This document shows positions 7,461 to 17,558 of a stretch of 64,000 nt of DNA, piece by piece. Numbering within the stretch: the stretch's first letter is position 1; each line of letters starts with the position of its first letter. This DNA comes from Gordonia rubripertincta (GTDB lineage Bacteria > Actinomycetota > Actinomycetes > Mycobacteriales > Mycobacteriaceae). The stretch is taken from the NCBI RefSeq assembly GCF_038024875.1, contig NZ_CP136136.1, positions 1,736,001 through 1,800,000 on the forward strand. The letters run 5' to 3'. The position numbers and the translations under genes are program-made. Below the pieces are notes generated by a model, which was not told the DNA's origin, ran no database searches, and saw only the letters and a list, made by a program, of their open reading frames with translations.

Positions 7461-8893
7461 GTGACCACGATCCCCGCCGATCCGCCTCGCGCTGACTTAC
7501 CGCCGGATCCCCAGACTGCGCCGGACGCGAAGCCCACCAGCCTTCGACGCGTCGCGGCCGCCAGCTCGATCGGCACGACCATCGAGTTCTACGACTTCTT
7601 CATCTACGGAACCGCGGCCGCGCTGGTCTTCCCGACGGTGTTCTTCCCGGCAGCCGACGAGGTGACCGGCACGATCGCATCCTTCGCGACGTTTGCCGTG
7701 GCGTTCTTCGCACGTCCGGTCGGCGCCATGCTGTTCGGGCACTTCGGTGACCGGATCGGCCGCAAGCGGACGCTCGTCTGGACGCTGCTGATCATGGGCA
7801 TCGCCACCGTGGCGATCGGACTCCTCCCGGGGTACGAGACCGGTGTCTTCGGCATCGCCGAATCGGGGATCGGGATCGCGGCGCCCATAGCGCTTGTCGT
7901 ACTGCGATTCCTTCAGGGCTTCGCGGTGGGCGGCGAGTGGGCCGGCGCGACGCTGCTCACGGCCGAATACGCACCCCCCGGCAAACGTGGTCTGTACGCC
8001 ATGTTCCCGCAGCTGGGACCGGCGTTCGCGTTCTTCCTGTCGAGCCTGACCTTCCTCATCGCCTCGCTCACCCTCGGAGAGACCAGCTCGGCCTTCCTCG
8101 ACTACGGCTGGCGCATTCCCTTCATCTTGTCGTTCGCTCTCGTCGCCGTCGGCCTCTGGGGTGCGGCTCGCCGTCGCGGAGACCCCCGTCTTCCAGGAAG
8201 CCCAGCGTCGCAAGGCACTCGAGGCCGAGAAGTCGGATGGTCCTGCCCTGCCCTTCATGGACGCCTTCCGCTACCAGTGGAAGGAGATCCTCATCGCCGG
8301 CGGTGCGCTGGCGAGCCTGTTCTCGCTCTTCTACATGGGCACGGCCTTCTTGACGAACTACGGCACCAAGAGCCTCGACCTGTCCCGCACCTTCGTCCTC
8401 AGTGCGGGCATGGTCGCCGCGATCGTCTTCGGTCTGTCCACCGCGGCGTCGGCGATGTGGTCCGATCGGGTCGGTCGACGCCGGGTCATCCTGACCTCGT
8501 GCATCATCGCCATCCCGTGGGCGCTGGTCCTGTTCCCGATTCTCGAGATCGGCGGAGGCTTCGCCTTCGTCGTCGGACTGATCGGCACCTTGCTGATCTT
8601 CGGCATCGCCTACGGCCCGGCGGGTGCACTGCTCCCCGAGCTGTTCGAGGCGCGCTACCGCTACACCGGTGCCGGCATGGGCTACAACCTCGCCGGTATC
8701 TTCGGCGGCGCCATCCCGCCGCTGATCGCCGCCCCGCTGATCGCCGGACCCGGTGCGATCTGGGGTGGGTGTCCTGCTCGCCGGCCTGTCCGCGATCAGC
8801 GTGGTCTGCACGATCCTGATCGTGGAGACCAAGGACAAAGCCATGCGGGCCCAGGTCGAGCGGACCGAACCGGAGCCCGAACTGGTCGGCTGA
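7461..8893 (+). pseudogene. MHS-family MFS transporter with two +1 frameshifts
   Basis: The three reading frames together encode one 12-helix metabolite:H+ symporter. Frame one runs from GTG 7461 to about 8159 (TTIEFYDFFIYGTAAALVF, GHFGDRIGRKRTLVWTLLIM). Frame two runs from about 8161 to 8763 (WSDRVGRRRVILTSCIIAI). Frame three runs to the stop at 8893 (AISVVCTILIVETKDKAM). Both shifts are one extra G in the same sequence TCTGGGGTG (8155-8163 and 8759-8767). Removing one G restores LWVRLAVAETPVFQEA and IWVGVLLAGLSAIS. The family carries dicarboxylates, osmolytes or shikimate-like acids. Either the gene is dead or both positions are homopolymer sequencing errors. The GTG start has AGAAGGA at good spacing. 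Confidence 0.85.
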
Positions 8894-8935
8894 AGTTCCT
8901 GAGGCCGAATCGGATACACGGCCGCAGTACGACGA

Positions 8936-8970
8936 CGTCCCCGTCGCGATCATCGATCGCGGCGGGGACG
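8936..8970. terminator. Bidirectional terminator
   Basis: 16-bp arms (CGTCCCCGtCGCGATC and its complement, one G:U) with a 3-nt loop lie between the convergent MFS and nitroreductase genes. Confidence 0.75.
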
Positions 8971-8972
8971 TC

Positions 8973-9551
8973 TCACGTCTCGGGTGTGGTGAACGCGGGT
9001 CGTCCCCAGTGTCCGGCGAAGGCGACCTCGTCGAGCGGGAGACGGGTCCGCGGACGTTCGTCACGCTCGCGGATGTCCTCGGGCAACGACGCGGTGTCCT
9101 CGGCGAGCGCGCCGATCCCCAGCAGGACGAGGGGGCGCTTGTCGGTCGGGATGTCGAACGCCGCGGTTGCCGCGGCGGCGTCGAAGCCGGCCATCGGGTG
9201 GCCGTTGAAGCCGAGCGCCTCGGCCTGCAGGATCATCTGCGACACCGCGAGACCCACGTCGACCGCTGCGTAGGTGTGTTCCTTCGGGTCGTCGGGTCGG
9301 TCGGTGGTGCACACCAGGACGAGCGCGGCCGCCCTCGGCGCCCAGCCGGCGTTCCCCCGGGTCAGGACGCCGGTGAGGGTCTCGAAGGTCGCGTCACCGC
9401 GCCGGCCGACGAGAAACCGGACCGGCTGCATTCGTCCCCAGGTCGGTGCCCACCGTCCGGCGTCGACGATGGTCGTGAGGTCGGCGACGGAGATGGTGGC
9501 GGCGGGGTCGTAACCCCGCGCGCTCCACCGTCCTTCGATCAGTTCATGCAC
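8973..9551 (-). CDS. Nitroreductase family protein
   Basis: A 192-residue FMN-dependent NAD(P)H oxidoreductase of the nitroreductase fold. It begins MHELIEGRWSARGYDP, where the RWSARGYD segment is the N-terminal FMN phosphate-binding loop. RWAPTWGRMQPVRFLVG, MILQAEALGFNGHPM and VLLGIGALAED follow in the usual order. Such enzymes reduce nitro compounds, quinones or enones. Its start overlaps the end of the upstream MFS gene by 13 bp, so it is translationally coupled to a drug-type efflux pump. This suggests a shared xenobiotic response under the TetR gene at 11255. Confidence 0.87.
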   Translation of the reverse strand: MHELIEGRWSARGYDPAATISVADLTTIVDAGRWAPTWGRMQPVRFLVGRRGDATFETLTGVLTRGNAGWAPRAAALVLVCTTDRPDDPKEHTYAAVDVGLAVSQMILQAEALGFNGHPMAGFDAAAATAAFDIPTDKRPLVLLGIGALAEDTASLPEDIRERDERPRTRLPLDEVAFAGHWGRPAFTTPET

Positions 9552-11119
9552 TTGGTCGAGGGTAGCGGCGCGACCGCCTCGGCTTCGTCGCTGCCGGTCC
9601 GGGCGTCGTCGGCAGTCCAGGGCTTCAGCGGCTTGCGCATCGCGAAGAACACCCCGATGCCGAGAACGGTCATCGAGATCCCGATCGCCAGCGACGCCGC
9701 GTGCATGCCGTCGACGTAGGACTGGCGGGCCGCGGCCGCGAGCCCGTCTCCCTGCGTGCCCATCTCGAGGGCGCGATGCAGCGTCTCACCAAGTGTGTCG
9801 CCGAACGACCAGCCGTCGCGATGTCCGCGGAACACCAGCGTGGCGAGCGAACCGAACAGGGCGAGTCCGAGCGCGTTGCCCAGCTCGAAGCTCGTCTCCG
9901 AGATGCCCGATGCCGAGCCCGACCGCTCCGGCGGGACCGCGCCGACGACGACGACCGACACCAGGCTGAACTGTATGCCGTAACCGATACCGGCGATGAA
10001 CGTGAAGACGAGGTAGACCCAGATGGGCGACGAGGTGGTGAGCGCGAGCAAGCCGAAGTTGCCGACCGCGGCGAGCACGATCGAGCCGAGGAATGCCGCT
10101 CGGATGCCGACCATCGTCGCGATCCGGGAGGCGCCGATCGAGAACACCGCCACCGCGATGGCCATCGGGAGTCCGGCCACCGCCGCGGCGAGGACGTCGT
10201 GACCCATCACCGACTGCAGGTAGACGCCGGTCAGGTAGGACATGCCGCCCAGGGCCATCATGCCGACGAGGGCCACGGAGATCGCGCCGACGTAGTGGGC
10301 GTTCCGGAAGAGCTTGAGGTCGAGGAGCGGGGCCGCGGACTGACGTTGCTGCACCACGAATCCGGCGAGGAGCGCCAGACCCGCGAGTCCGATCACGATG
10401 ATGCCCGCGTCGGCGCCGTCGCTCGCGAGGGTCTTGATCGCGTAGACGACAGGCAGGATGCCGGCCATCGACAGCACGACGCCGAGGACGTCGAACCGTG
10501 CGGTCGAGGGCGCCTTGTACTCGGGGATGAGTCGGGGACCGAGGATGAGGAGGGCGGCCAGCACCGGCACGTTGATGAGGAAGGCCGAGCCCCACCAGAA
10601 GTGGTGCAGCAGCACGCCGCCGATGACCGGGCCGACCGCGGCGCCGCCGGCGAAGGCGGCCGTCCACACGCCGATGGCCCGACCGCGCTCACGCTCGTCG
10701 GAGAACATGTTGGCGATCAGCGACAGGCTCGACGGCATCAGCGTCGCCCCGCCGACACCCATCAGGGCCCGCGCGGCGATCAGGATTCCGGCGGTCGGCG
10801 CGAAGGCGGCGAGGATCGACGCCCCGCCGAACACCGCGGCCCCGGCGAGCAGGATGCGGCGTCGTCCGATGCGATCGCCGAGGTTGCCCATCGTGATCAG
10901 CAGGCCGGCGATCAGGAAACCGTAGATGTCGAGGATCCACAGCTGCTGGGCCGCCGACGGTGCGAGGGCGTCGGTGATCGAGGGGATCGCGAGGTAGAGG
11001 ACGGAGACGTCCATCGACACCAGGAACACCGGCAGCGTGAGCACCGCGAGCCCCAGCCAGGTTCGTCGGTCGGCATTGCCCGGAAGCTGCCGGTCAGACG
11101 TGCCGAGACGGGTTGACAC
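9539..11119 (-). CDS. DHA2-family MFS multidrug efflux transporter
   Basis: A 526-residue, 14-helix EmrB/QacA-type proton antiporter of the cytoplasmic membrane. Visible signatures are VLYLAIPSITDALAPSAAQQ in TM1 (motif D1), GNLGDRIGRRRILLAG (motif A), RALMGVGGATLMPSSLSLIA, and GPVIGGVLL (motif C). It is close in type to SmvA/QacA-like exporters of cationic drugs. It is divergent from a TetR gene across an intergenic region packed with GTACGC repeats, the usual layout for a repressor-controlled pump, and is followed by the overlapping nitroreductase gene. Confidence 0.9.
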   Translation of the reverse strand: MSTRLGTSDRQLPGNADRRTWLGLAVLTLPVFLVSMDVSVLYLAIPSITDALAPSAAQQLWILDIYGFLIAGLLITMGNLGDRIGRRRILLAGAAVFGGASILAAFAPTAGILIAARALMGVGGATLMPSSLSLIANMFSDERERGRAIGVWTAAFAGGAAVGPVIGGVLLHHFWWGSAFLINVPVLAALLILGPRLIPEYKAPSTARFDVLGVVLSMAGILPVVYAIKTLASDGADAGIIVIGLAGLALLAGFVVQQRQSAAPLLDLKLFRNAHYVGAISVALVGMMALGGMSYLTGVYLQSVMGHDVLAAAVAGLPMAIAVAVFSIGASRIATMVGIRAAFLGSIVLAAVGNFGLLALTTSSPIWVYLVFTFIAGIGYGIQFSLVSVVVVGAVPPERSGSASGISETSFELGNALGLALFGSLATLVFRGHRDGWSFGDTLGETLHRALEMGTQGDGLAAAARQSYVDGMHAASLAIGISMTVLGIGVFFAMRKPLKPWTADDARTGSDEAEAVAPLPSTKCMN

Positions 11120-11165
11120 GATGTGCTCCTCGATGGTTTCGCGGGTGGGGTTGCTCAGGTGTGTT

Positions 11166-11214
11166 GCGTACGGTGTACGCGAGAAAGCGTACGCCAGCTG
11201 AGTACGCTGTACGC
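11166..11214. promoter_or_regulatory. GTACGC/GCGTAC operator array
   Basis: A perfect inverted repeat GCGTAC-GGT-GTACGC lies at 11166-11180. A second GCGTAC (11187-11192) faces GTACGC at 11202-11207, and a further GTACGC lies at 11209-11214. These five half-sites in 49 bp lie between the divergent MFS and TetR starts and are the likely binding sites of that repressor. Confidence 0.65.
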
Positions 11215-11254
11215 AATCCTTTTATTCCCGGTCGTGAGCAGGAAGGACGAGCAG

Positions 11255-11929
11255 GTGACATCTGGCACGACCAAGTTGTCGCCGGCGGTCATCGTCGACG
11301 CCGCGATCCGGATCGCCGACGCGCGGGGACTCAACGGACTCTCGATGCGGCGGGTGGCCGACGAGCTCGGGGTCGGGGCGATGTCGCTGTACCGCCACGT
11401 CGCCGACAAAGAGGCGCTCCTGCTGGCGATGTCCGAAGAGGTCGCGCAGCGCTATCCCTACCCTTACGAGGACGCACCGCCGTGGCAGGAGCGGGTCCGG
11501 ATAGCCGTCGACGTCGACTGGGAGCTGTACCAACGGCACCCGTGGGTGGTGCTGGCCTACTCCTCACCGCGCCTCAGTTACGGCGAGGCCTCGCTGGAAT
11601 GCCTCGACTGGCTGTCCGCGGGTTTCCTCGAACTCGGCGTCGGCATCGAACGTGCCACCGACATGGCGCTGACCGTGTGGAGCTTCGTCCACGGTGTTGC
11701 GCTGATGGCGGTCGGCGACAAGCTGATCGACGATCAGGTCCGGGGCGAGTCCGAGGTGCCGTCGGTCCGGCTGTCCGATGTGATCGCCGGACGCTCCGAC
11801 GCCGCGATGCCCGAACACCTCGCCCGTCTCGCCGGACGGCCCGACGCCGCACACCTGCTGGACCCCCGCGCCCGCCTCGACACCGGAATCGGTTATCTCT
11901 GCGCGGGTTTCGGGGCCGCAGCGCACTGA
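11255..11929 (+). CDS. TetR-family regulator of the divergent MFS pump
   Basis: About 224 residues. The HTH is LSMRRVADELGVGAMSLYRHV, followed by the ADKEALLLAMSEEV stretch and a TetR_C-type domain (YLCAGFGAAAH at the end). The GTG at 11255 is preceded by GGAAGGA at ideal spacing. The frame is open to 11123, but that region holds the operator array, so the longer start is rejected. It is divergent from the DHA2 pump and probably represses both genes until an effluxed compound binds. Confidence 0.88.
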   Translation: MTSGTTKLSPAVIVDAAIRIADARGLNGLSMRRVADELGVGAMSLYRHVADKEALLLAMSEEVAQRYPYPYEDAPPWQERVRIAVDVDWELYQRHPWVVLAYSSPRLSYGEASLECLDWLSAGFLELGVGIERATDMALTVWSFVHGVALMAVGDKLIDDQVRGESEVPSVRLSDVIAGRSDAAMPEHLARLAGRPDAAHLLDPRARLDTGIGYLCAGFGAAAH

Positions 11930-11968
11930 GTCGCCGGGCTACAGCGCGCTGAGGCGCCGCGGCCGCGG

Positions 11969-13294
11969 TCACATCGCGTGCGGGAACACCGTCAGCATGT
12001 GCGCGCCGAACCACGAACTGCCGACGACGATCGGCACGACGACGAGGCCGGCGATCGCCGGCCGCGCCCGGGCGAGGGCCATCGCGAGCGGGATGAGAAG
12101 GACGAAGGCGGGCAACAGGAGTCGCGGCCTGCTCATCATCAGGCCGCTCGACAGCACGATCTGGGCGACGAGGAGTGAACCGAACAACAGCACCGGCCAC
12201 GGCAGCCGCGCCCAGACCGCCACCGCGAGCATCACCAGGGTGCTCAGGACGATCCACGAGGTCGCGGTCGGGGCGACCTCTGCAGAGTTGACCAACTGTT
12301 CGTTGACGAAGTTGAATGCGGCCACCCCCCAGTCGAACTCGGTGTCCCAGCCCTCGGTCTGGATGCGGAACCATCCCGTCGGAGAACCGGTGTGGGCCCA
12401 CACCACGCCCAGGTAGGTGAGGTAACCCAGGGGGCTGAGGACGATCGCCGCGGCGGCACGCGCGCGGTCCGCACCGGTGACCTCGGTGGAGTTGCGGCCG
12501 GCCCACAGGAACACGATCGCGGCGAGGACCACCACGCCGATGATGACCGCGGCTGTCGGCCGGCAGAAGCCGCAGAGGCCGGCCATGACCCCGGCCAGCA
12601 GCCAGCGCTTCTCCAGGATGCCGACGAGCGCCCACGTCGCGAGGGCGCAGAACATCGCTTCGGTGTAGGCCATGTTGAGCACGATCGACATCGGGGTCGC
12701 GGCGAACAACACCACCAGGAACAGCCCGGTGGCACGTTCGGGGGCGGGGCCGATGGGGGAGCGTCGGGACATCAGCCGCGCGCAGGCCATGCCGAGGCGG
12801 GCCGCGCCGACCGCGGCGACGCATCCGAGGACGAGATTCAGGGTCAACGCCGCACCGAACGGTGACACGCCGGGCAGCTTCGCCAGGAACCCGACCAGGT
12901 ACGGGTAGCCGGGGAAGAAGGCGAATGCGGTGTCGGAGGTGTGGATTCCGCGCGCGTCGGTCAGGCGGGCGGGCACTCCGTCGTATCCGTGGGTGGCGAT
13001 CGCCAGCATCCACTGCCCGTCCCACACGGTGAGGGCCTCGCCGAGCGTGGTTTCGCGCAGGTCCGCGAACCGGGCGAGCGTGAGGATGCCGATCGCGCGG
13101 ATGACCAGGTAGACGACGAGGGCGTCGATGCACCAGCGGTACCGGCGGACCCACTCGGCGAACGGCGGTAGCGCGTCGGCCGAGCGTCGAGCAGGTGTCG
13201 AACCGCCCGGTGAGATCGGCCTGCCGTCGACTCCGCCGGGGCCCGGATCGGGATCGGGACGGCCCGGATCGTCGACGTCGGTTGGGATGGCCAC
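11969..13294 (-). CDS. Polytopic membrane protein, PIG-V-like mannosyltransferase
   Basis: About 441 residues with 9-11 predicted transmembrane helices. The first loop carries LTVWDGQWMLAIATHGYDG, which matches the WDxxWY...GY pattern of PIG-V/GT-C type mannosyltransferases that use polyprenyl-phosphate mannose. FAFFPGYPYLVGFLA and NMAYTEAMFCALATWALV (an E in a helix) also fit that family. The N-terminus before residue 45 is Pro/Asp/Gly-rich and cytosolic. The start is uncertain: GTG 13294 is preferred, with ATG 13354 also open. In mycolic-acid bacteria such enzymes decorate lipoglycans or proteins. It is divergent from ask. Confidence 0.7.
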   Translation of the reverse strand: MAIPTDVDDPGRPDPDPGPGGVDGRPISPGGSTPARRSADALPPFAEWVRRYRWCIDALVVYLVIRAIGILTLARFADLRETTLGEALTVWDGQWMLAIATHGYDGVPARLTDARGIHTSDTAFAFFPGYPYLVGFLAKLPGVSPFGAALTLNLVLGCVAAVGAARLGMACARLMSRRSPIGPAPERATGLFLVVLFAATPMSIVLNMAYTEAMFCALATWALVGILEKRWLLAGVMAGLCGFCRPTAAVIIGVVVLAAIVFLWAGRNSTEVTGADRARAAAAIVLSPLGYLTYLGVVWAHTGSPTGWFRIQTEGWDTEFDWGVAAFNFVNEQLVNSAEVAPTATSWIVLSTLVMLAVAVWARLPWPVLLFGSLLVAQIVLSSGLMMSRPRLLLPAFVLLIPLAMALARARPAIAGLVVVPIVVGSSWFGAHMLTVFPHAM

Positions 13295-13463
13295 CCGTGG
13301 AATCCTAGGTCGTCGCGGCCGACCACAGGCGACATGCCGTGTGCGTCGGATCACGCCGACGTCGGTGACCAGGTCAGAGCGGCAACCTGCTGCCCGGTAA
13401 GGTTGTCCGAAGCAAGCTGTCGTCTATCGAACCGGCGCACGAGCCGGCGGGAGGTAACTCGAC

Positions 13464-14729
<1,266 letters not shown>

Positions 14730-14731
14730 CC

Positions 14732-15757
14732 GTGGGTGCACGTATCGGAGTCGTCGGTGCGACCGGCCAGGTCGGCGCCGTCATGCGAACCCTGCTGGCG
14801 GAACGCAACTTCCCGGCCGACGAGGTGCGCTTCTTCGCGTCGCCGCGCTCGGCGGGCAAGAAGCTGCCGTGGGGCGACGGGGAGATCGTGGTGGAGGATG
14901 CGGCCACCGCAGACCCCGCCGGTCTCGACATCGCACTGTTCTCCGCGGGCGCCACGATGTCCCGTGAGCAGGCGCCGCGGTTCGCCGCCGCCGGTGTCAC
15001 CGTGATCGACAACTCGTCGGCATGGCGCAAGGATCCCGATGTGCCGCTGGTGGTCTCGGAGGTCAACGGTGAGCTGGCGAAGAACCCGCCCAAGGGCATC
15101 ATCGCCAACCCCAACTGCACCACCATGGCCGCCATGCCAGTGCTCAAGCCGCTGCACGACGAAGCGGGACTGCAGCGCCTGATCATCTCGAGCTACCAGG
15201 CGGTCTCCGGTAGCGGTCTGGCCGGTGTGGAGGAACTCGCCGGGCAGGTGCGGGCAGTCGCCGGCGATGCCGAGAAGCTGGTCCACGACGGTTCGGCCGT
15301 CGAGTTCCCGGCCCCCAACAAGTACGTCGCTCCCATCGCGTTCAATGTTGTGGCACTTGCCGGTTCGCTCGTCGACGACGGGACCGGGGAGACCGACGAG
15401 GATCAGAAGCTGCGCAACGAGTCGCGTAAGATCCTCGGTCTCCCCGAACTGCTCGTCAGCGGAACCTGCGTGCGCGTACCCGTGTTCACCGGCCACTCGC
15501 TGTCGATCAACGCGGAGTTCGCCGAGCCGCTGTCGGTGGCGCGTGCCCAGGAGATCCTCGGTGCCGCAACCGGAGTCGAGCTCACCGACGTGCCCACACC
15601 GCTCGCCGCGGCCGGCAAGGACAACTCGCTCGTGGGTCGTATTCGTCAGGACCCGGGTGTCCCGGACGGTCGCGGCCTGGCGCTGTTCGTCTCGGGTGAC
15701 AACCTCCGAAAGGGTGCTGCTCTCAACACCATTCAGATCGCCGAGCTGCTGGTCTAG
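14732..15757 (+). CDS. asd: Aspartate-semialdehyde dehydrogenase
   Basis: This enzyme reduces aspartyl-phosphate with NADPH to aspartate semialdehyde, immediately after Ask. The 341 residues start at GTG 14732. The N-terminal Rossmann loop is GVVGATGQVG. The catalytic Cys lies in NPNCTTM at about residue 129, SSYQAVSGSGLAGVEEL follows, and the later FTGHSLSINAEF segment carries the active-site His. The 2-bp gap to ask shows tight coupling. Confidence 0.97.
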   Translation: MGARIGVVGATGQVGAVMRTLLAERNFPADEVRFFASPRSAGKKLPWGDGEIVVEDAATADPAGLDIALFSAGATMSREQAPRFAAAGVTVIDNSSAWRKDPDVPLVVSEVNGELAKNPPKGIIANPNCTTMAAMPVLKPLHDEAGLQRLIISSYQAVSGSGLAGVEELAGQVRAVAGDAEKLVHDGSAVEFPAPNKYVAPIAFNVVALAGSLVDDGTGETDEDQKLRNESRKILGLPELLVSGTCVRVPVFTGHSLSINAEFAEPLSVARAQEILGAATGVELTDVPTPLAAAGKDNSLVGRIRQDPGVPDGRGLALFVSGDNLRKGAALNTIQIAELLV

Positions 15758-16201
15758 GCCTTCGTGGCTCGCTCCGCTCGCACCCCGGACAGCGGAGGGT
15801 GGCGGCGTCAACGCTCCCCGCGCCTCAGTGCGCGCGGCCGGCTGGCCGTCGTGGAGTTGGATAGACCTCGCCGGGTGTCCTAGGGGGGCCGGGTTTCCCG
15901 GTTGCACGCGCGATCGGTCCCCGGGATCGACGTGAAATGACGTCGCATGCGACCTCGCTCCGGCGCTGCGAGCTCGACCGAGGTCGCTCTCACGGACTGA
16001 TGTCGCATGCGATGTCGATCCGGGTGTCGTGCACCGGGCCGTCGGGGTGACTGTCGCGTCCCGCTCTGTGGCTGCCGAGGGAAATGTGCCCTCCGACGGT
16101 GTTCACGGGGACGCGGTCGTCGCTGCTCGCACCTCGGGCAGCGAAGGGTCGTGCCGCGCTTCTTCCAGATCAGGCGGCGGGGGGACTCGCCTGCTGGCGC
16201 T
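15758..16201. other. 444-bp intergenic region with two TCGCATGCGA palindromes
   Basis: No convincing ORF or RNA is seen. The 10-bp palindrome TCGCATGCGA occurs at 15943-15952 and again at 16003-16012, exactly 60 bp apart, each within a slightly longer similar context (GACGTCGCATGCGACCTCG and GATGTCGCATGCGATGTCG). The region lies between the convergent asd and gntR genes. It also has a CGCTCCGCTCGC-type dispersed motif near 15770. Confidence 0.5.
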
Positions 16202-16927
16202 TCAGGCAGCGGAGGGGTCCGGCGGCGGAGGTGAGACGGCTGCTGCCGCCTCGGTGATGATCTCTCGCATCGACGCCTCCGCGGCCTCCGGGTCGCGGAG
16301 GCGTATTGCTCTCGCCACGTCGTCATGCAGTGCGATGGCCGCCGGGTTCGGGGTCGGCGGCATCATCCCGTGATGGGTTCGGCCGGCGAGGACCTCGCCG
16401 ACGACGTCGGCCAGCGACCGGAACATCTCGTTGCCGCTCGCCTCGAGCAGAGTGCGGTGGAAGACCTTGTCCGCCAACAGATATGACTGCAGGTCGCCGG
16501 TCCGGCCGTGAACCGACATGTCCGACACCGCGGCCGCGAGGATGCGGCAGTGGTGCTCGTTCGCACGTTCGGCCGCCAGTGCGGCCGCCACGGGCTCGAA
16601 GCCGCGTCGTAGCTCCGACAGGGTCGAGAGGAACTCCGCACGGTCCGCGCCGTCGAGACGCCATCGGATGAGTCGAGGGTCGAACACGCTCCACCTGGTC
16701 CGCGGTTGGATGGTGATGCCGACCCGGCGTCGGGACTCGACGAGTCCCATCGATTCGAGGACCTTGATCACCTCGCGCGCCACGGTCCGCGACACCCCGT
16801 GCTCCGTGCAGATGGCGTCGAGCGTCAGAACGCTGCCCGCCGGCTGCGCCCCCGAGACGATGCGTCGGCCGATGGCAGCAAGGGTCTCGTCGTGGCGATC
16901 CGCAGTCCCACCTGTGCTCTGACTCAC
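16202..16927 (-). CDS. GntR/FadR-family regulator (FCD domain), probable gluconate repressor
   Basis: A 241-residue regulator with an N-terminal winged helix (LDAICTEHGVSRTVAREVIK, then LESMGLVESRRRVGITI) and a C-terminal all-helical FCD domain. The FCD metal/ligand residues appear in ADKVFHRTLLEASGN (D...H) and in the HDDVARAIRLRDPEAAEASM segment near the end. The GTG start has GAGAAG upstream. It is divergent from gntK-gntP with 125 bp between, so it is probably the gluconate-responsive repressor of that operon, as for GntR1/2 in corynebacteria. Confidence 0.9.
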   Translation of the reverse strand: MSQSTGGTADRHDETLAAIGRRIVSGAQPAGSVLTLDAICTEHGVSRTVAREVIKVLESMGLVESRRRVGITIQPRTRWSVFDPRLIRWRLDGADRAEFLSTLSELRRGFEPVAAALAAERANEHHCRILAAAVSDMSVHGRTGDLQSYLLADKVFHRTLLEASGNEMFRSLADVVGEVLAGRTHHGMMPPTPNPAAIALHDDVARAIRLRDPEAAEASMREIITEAAAAVSPPPPDPSAA

Positions 16928-16968
16928 GCTTTCATCTTCTCATTCGCGACGTCTGACGCAAATGTGCG

Positions 16969-16998
16969 TACTTAAAACTTGAGTGACTTGCATAAGTA
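16969..16998. promoter_or_regulatory. gntR-gntK intergenic inverted repeat
   Basis: TACTTA (16969-16974) and TAAGTA (16993-16998) form a spaced inverted repeat in the AT-rich middle of the divergent region. ACTT also recurs directly between them. It is the best candidate operator for the GntR protein. Confidence 0.35.
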
Positions 16999-17052
16999 TG
17001 ACTATTGAGGCATTCTCCGTGATCAGCAGCACAGCGATGTGGAGGAGTTGGC

Positions 17053-17556
17053 ATGCGATCTCCGGTGGTCGTCATGGGGGTTTCCGGGTCGGGGAAGTCG
17101 ACCGTGGGAGCCGCGGTGGCGCAGCGTCTACGCGTTCCGTTCGCCGACGCCGACGATTTCCATTCGGCGGAGAACATCGCCAAGATGTCGGCCGGGCAGC
17201 CGCTCGACGACGACGACCGGCGTCCGTGGCTGGAATCCATCGGGGCCTGGTTGGCCGAACACGGTGACGGCGGCGTGATGAGCTGCTCCGCGCTCAAGCA
17301 CGAGTACCGCGACCGTCTCCGCGGGCACGAGCCCTCGGTGCTGTTCGCGCATCTCGCCGGATCGGTCGAGGTCATCGCCCGCCGGCAGGCGTCGCGGCCG
17401 GGGCATTTCATGCCGACGGCGCTGCTGAAATCCCAGTTCGAAACCCTCGAACCCCTGACATCCGATGAACGCGGCCTGACCGTCGACGTGGACCAGAGTG
17501 TGGACGCCATCGTCGACGAGCTGGTCGCGTCGCTCCCCGACGGCGAGGAGAACTGA
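17053..17556 (+). CDS. gntK: Gluconokinase
   Basis: This enzyme phosphorylates D-gluconate to 6-phosphogluconate and feeds the pentose phosphate pathway. The 167 residues have the Walker A GVSGSGKSTVG near residue 9, DADDFHSAENIAKMSAGQPL for substrate binding, the SCSALKHEYRDRLRG lid helix and the RPGHFMPTALLKSQFETLE segment typical of GntK. GGAGGAG lies just upstream of the ATG. gntP begins 3 bp after the stop. Confidence 0.95.
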   Translation: MRSPVVVMGVSGSGKSTVGAAVAQRLRVPFADADDFHSAENIAKMSAGQPLDDDDRRPWLESIGAWLAEHGDGGVMSCSALKHEYRDRLRGHEPSVLFAHLAGSVEVIARRQASRPGHFMPTALLKSQFETLEPLTSDERGLTVDVDQSVDAIVDELVASLPDGEEN

Positions 17557-17558
17557 GC

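Noticed and set aside
9701..11116. A 471-codon plus-strand ORF opposite the DHA2 transporter
   Set aside because: Its D/R/H/E-rich sequence is typical of an antisense frame of a membrane protein gene.
16913..16928. Crp-like sequence TGTGC-TCTGAC-TCACG at the gntR start codon
   Set aside because: It matches only 8 of 10 positions and lies over the start codon; several such matches are expected by chance in 64 kb.
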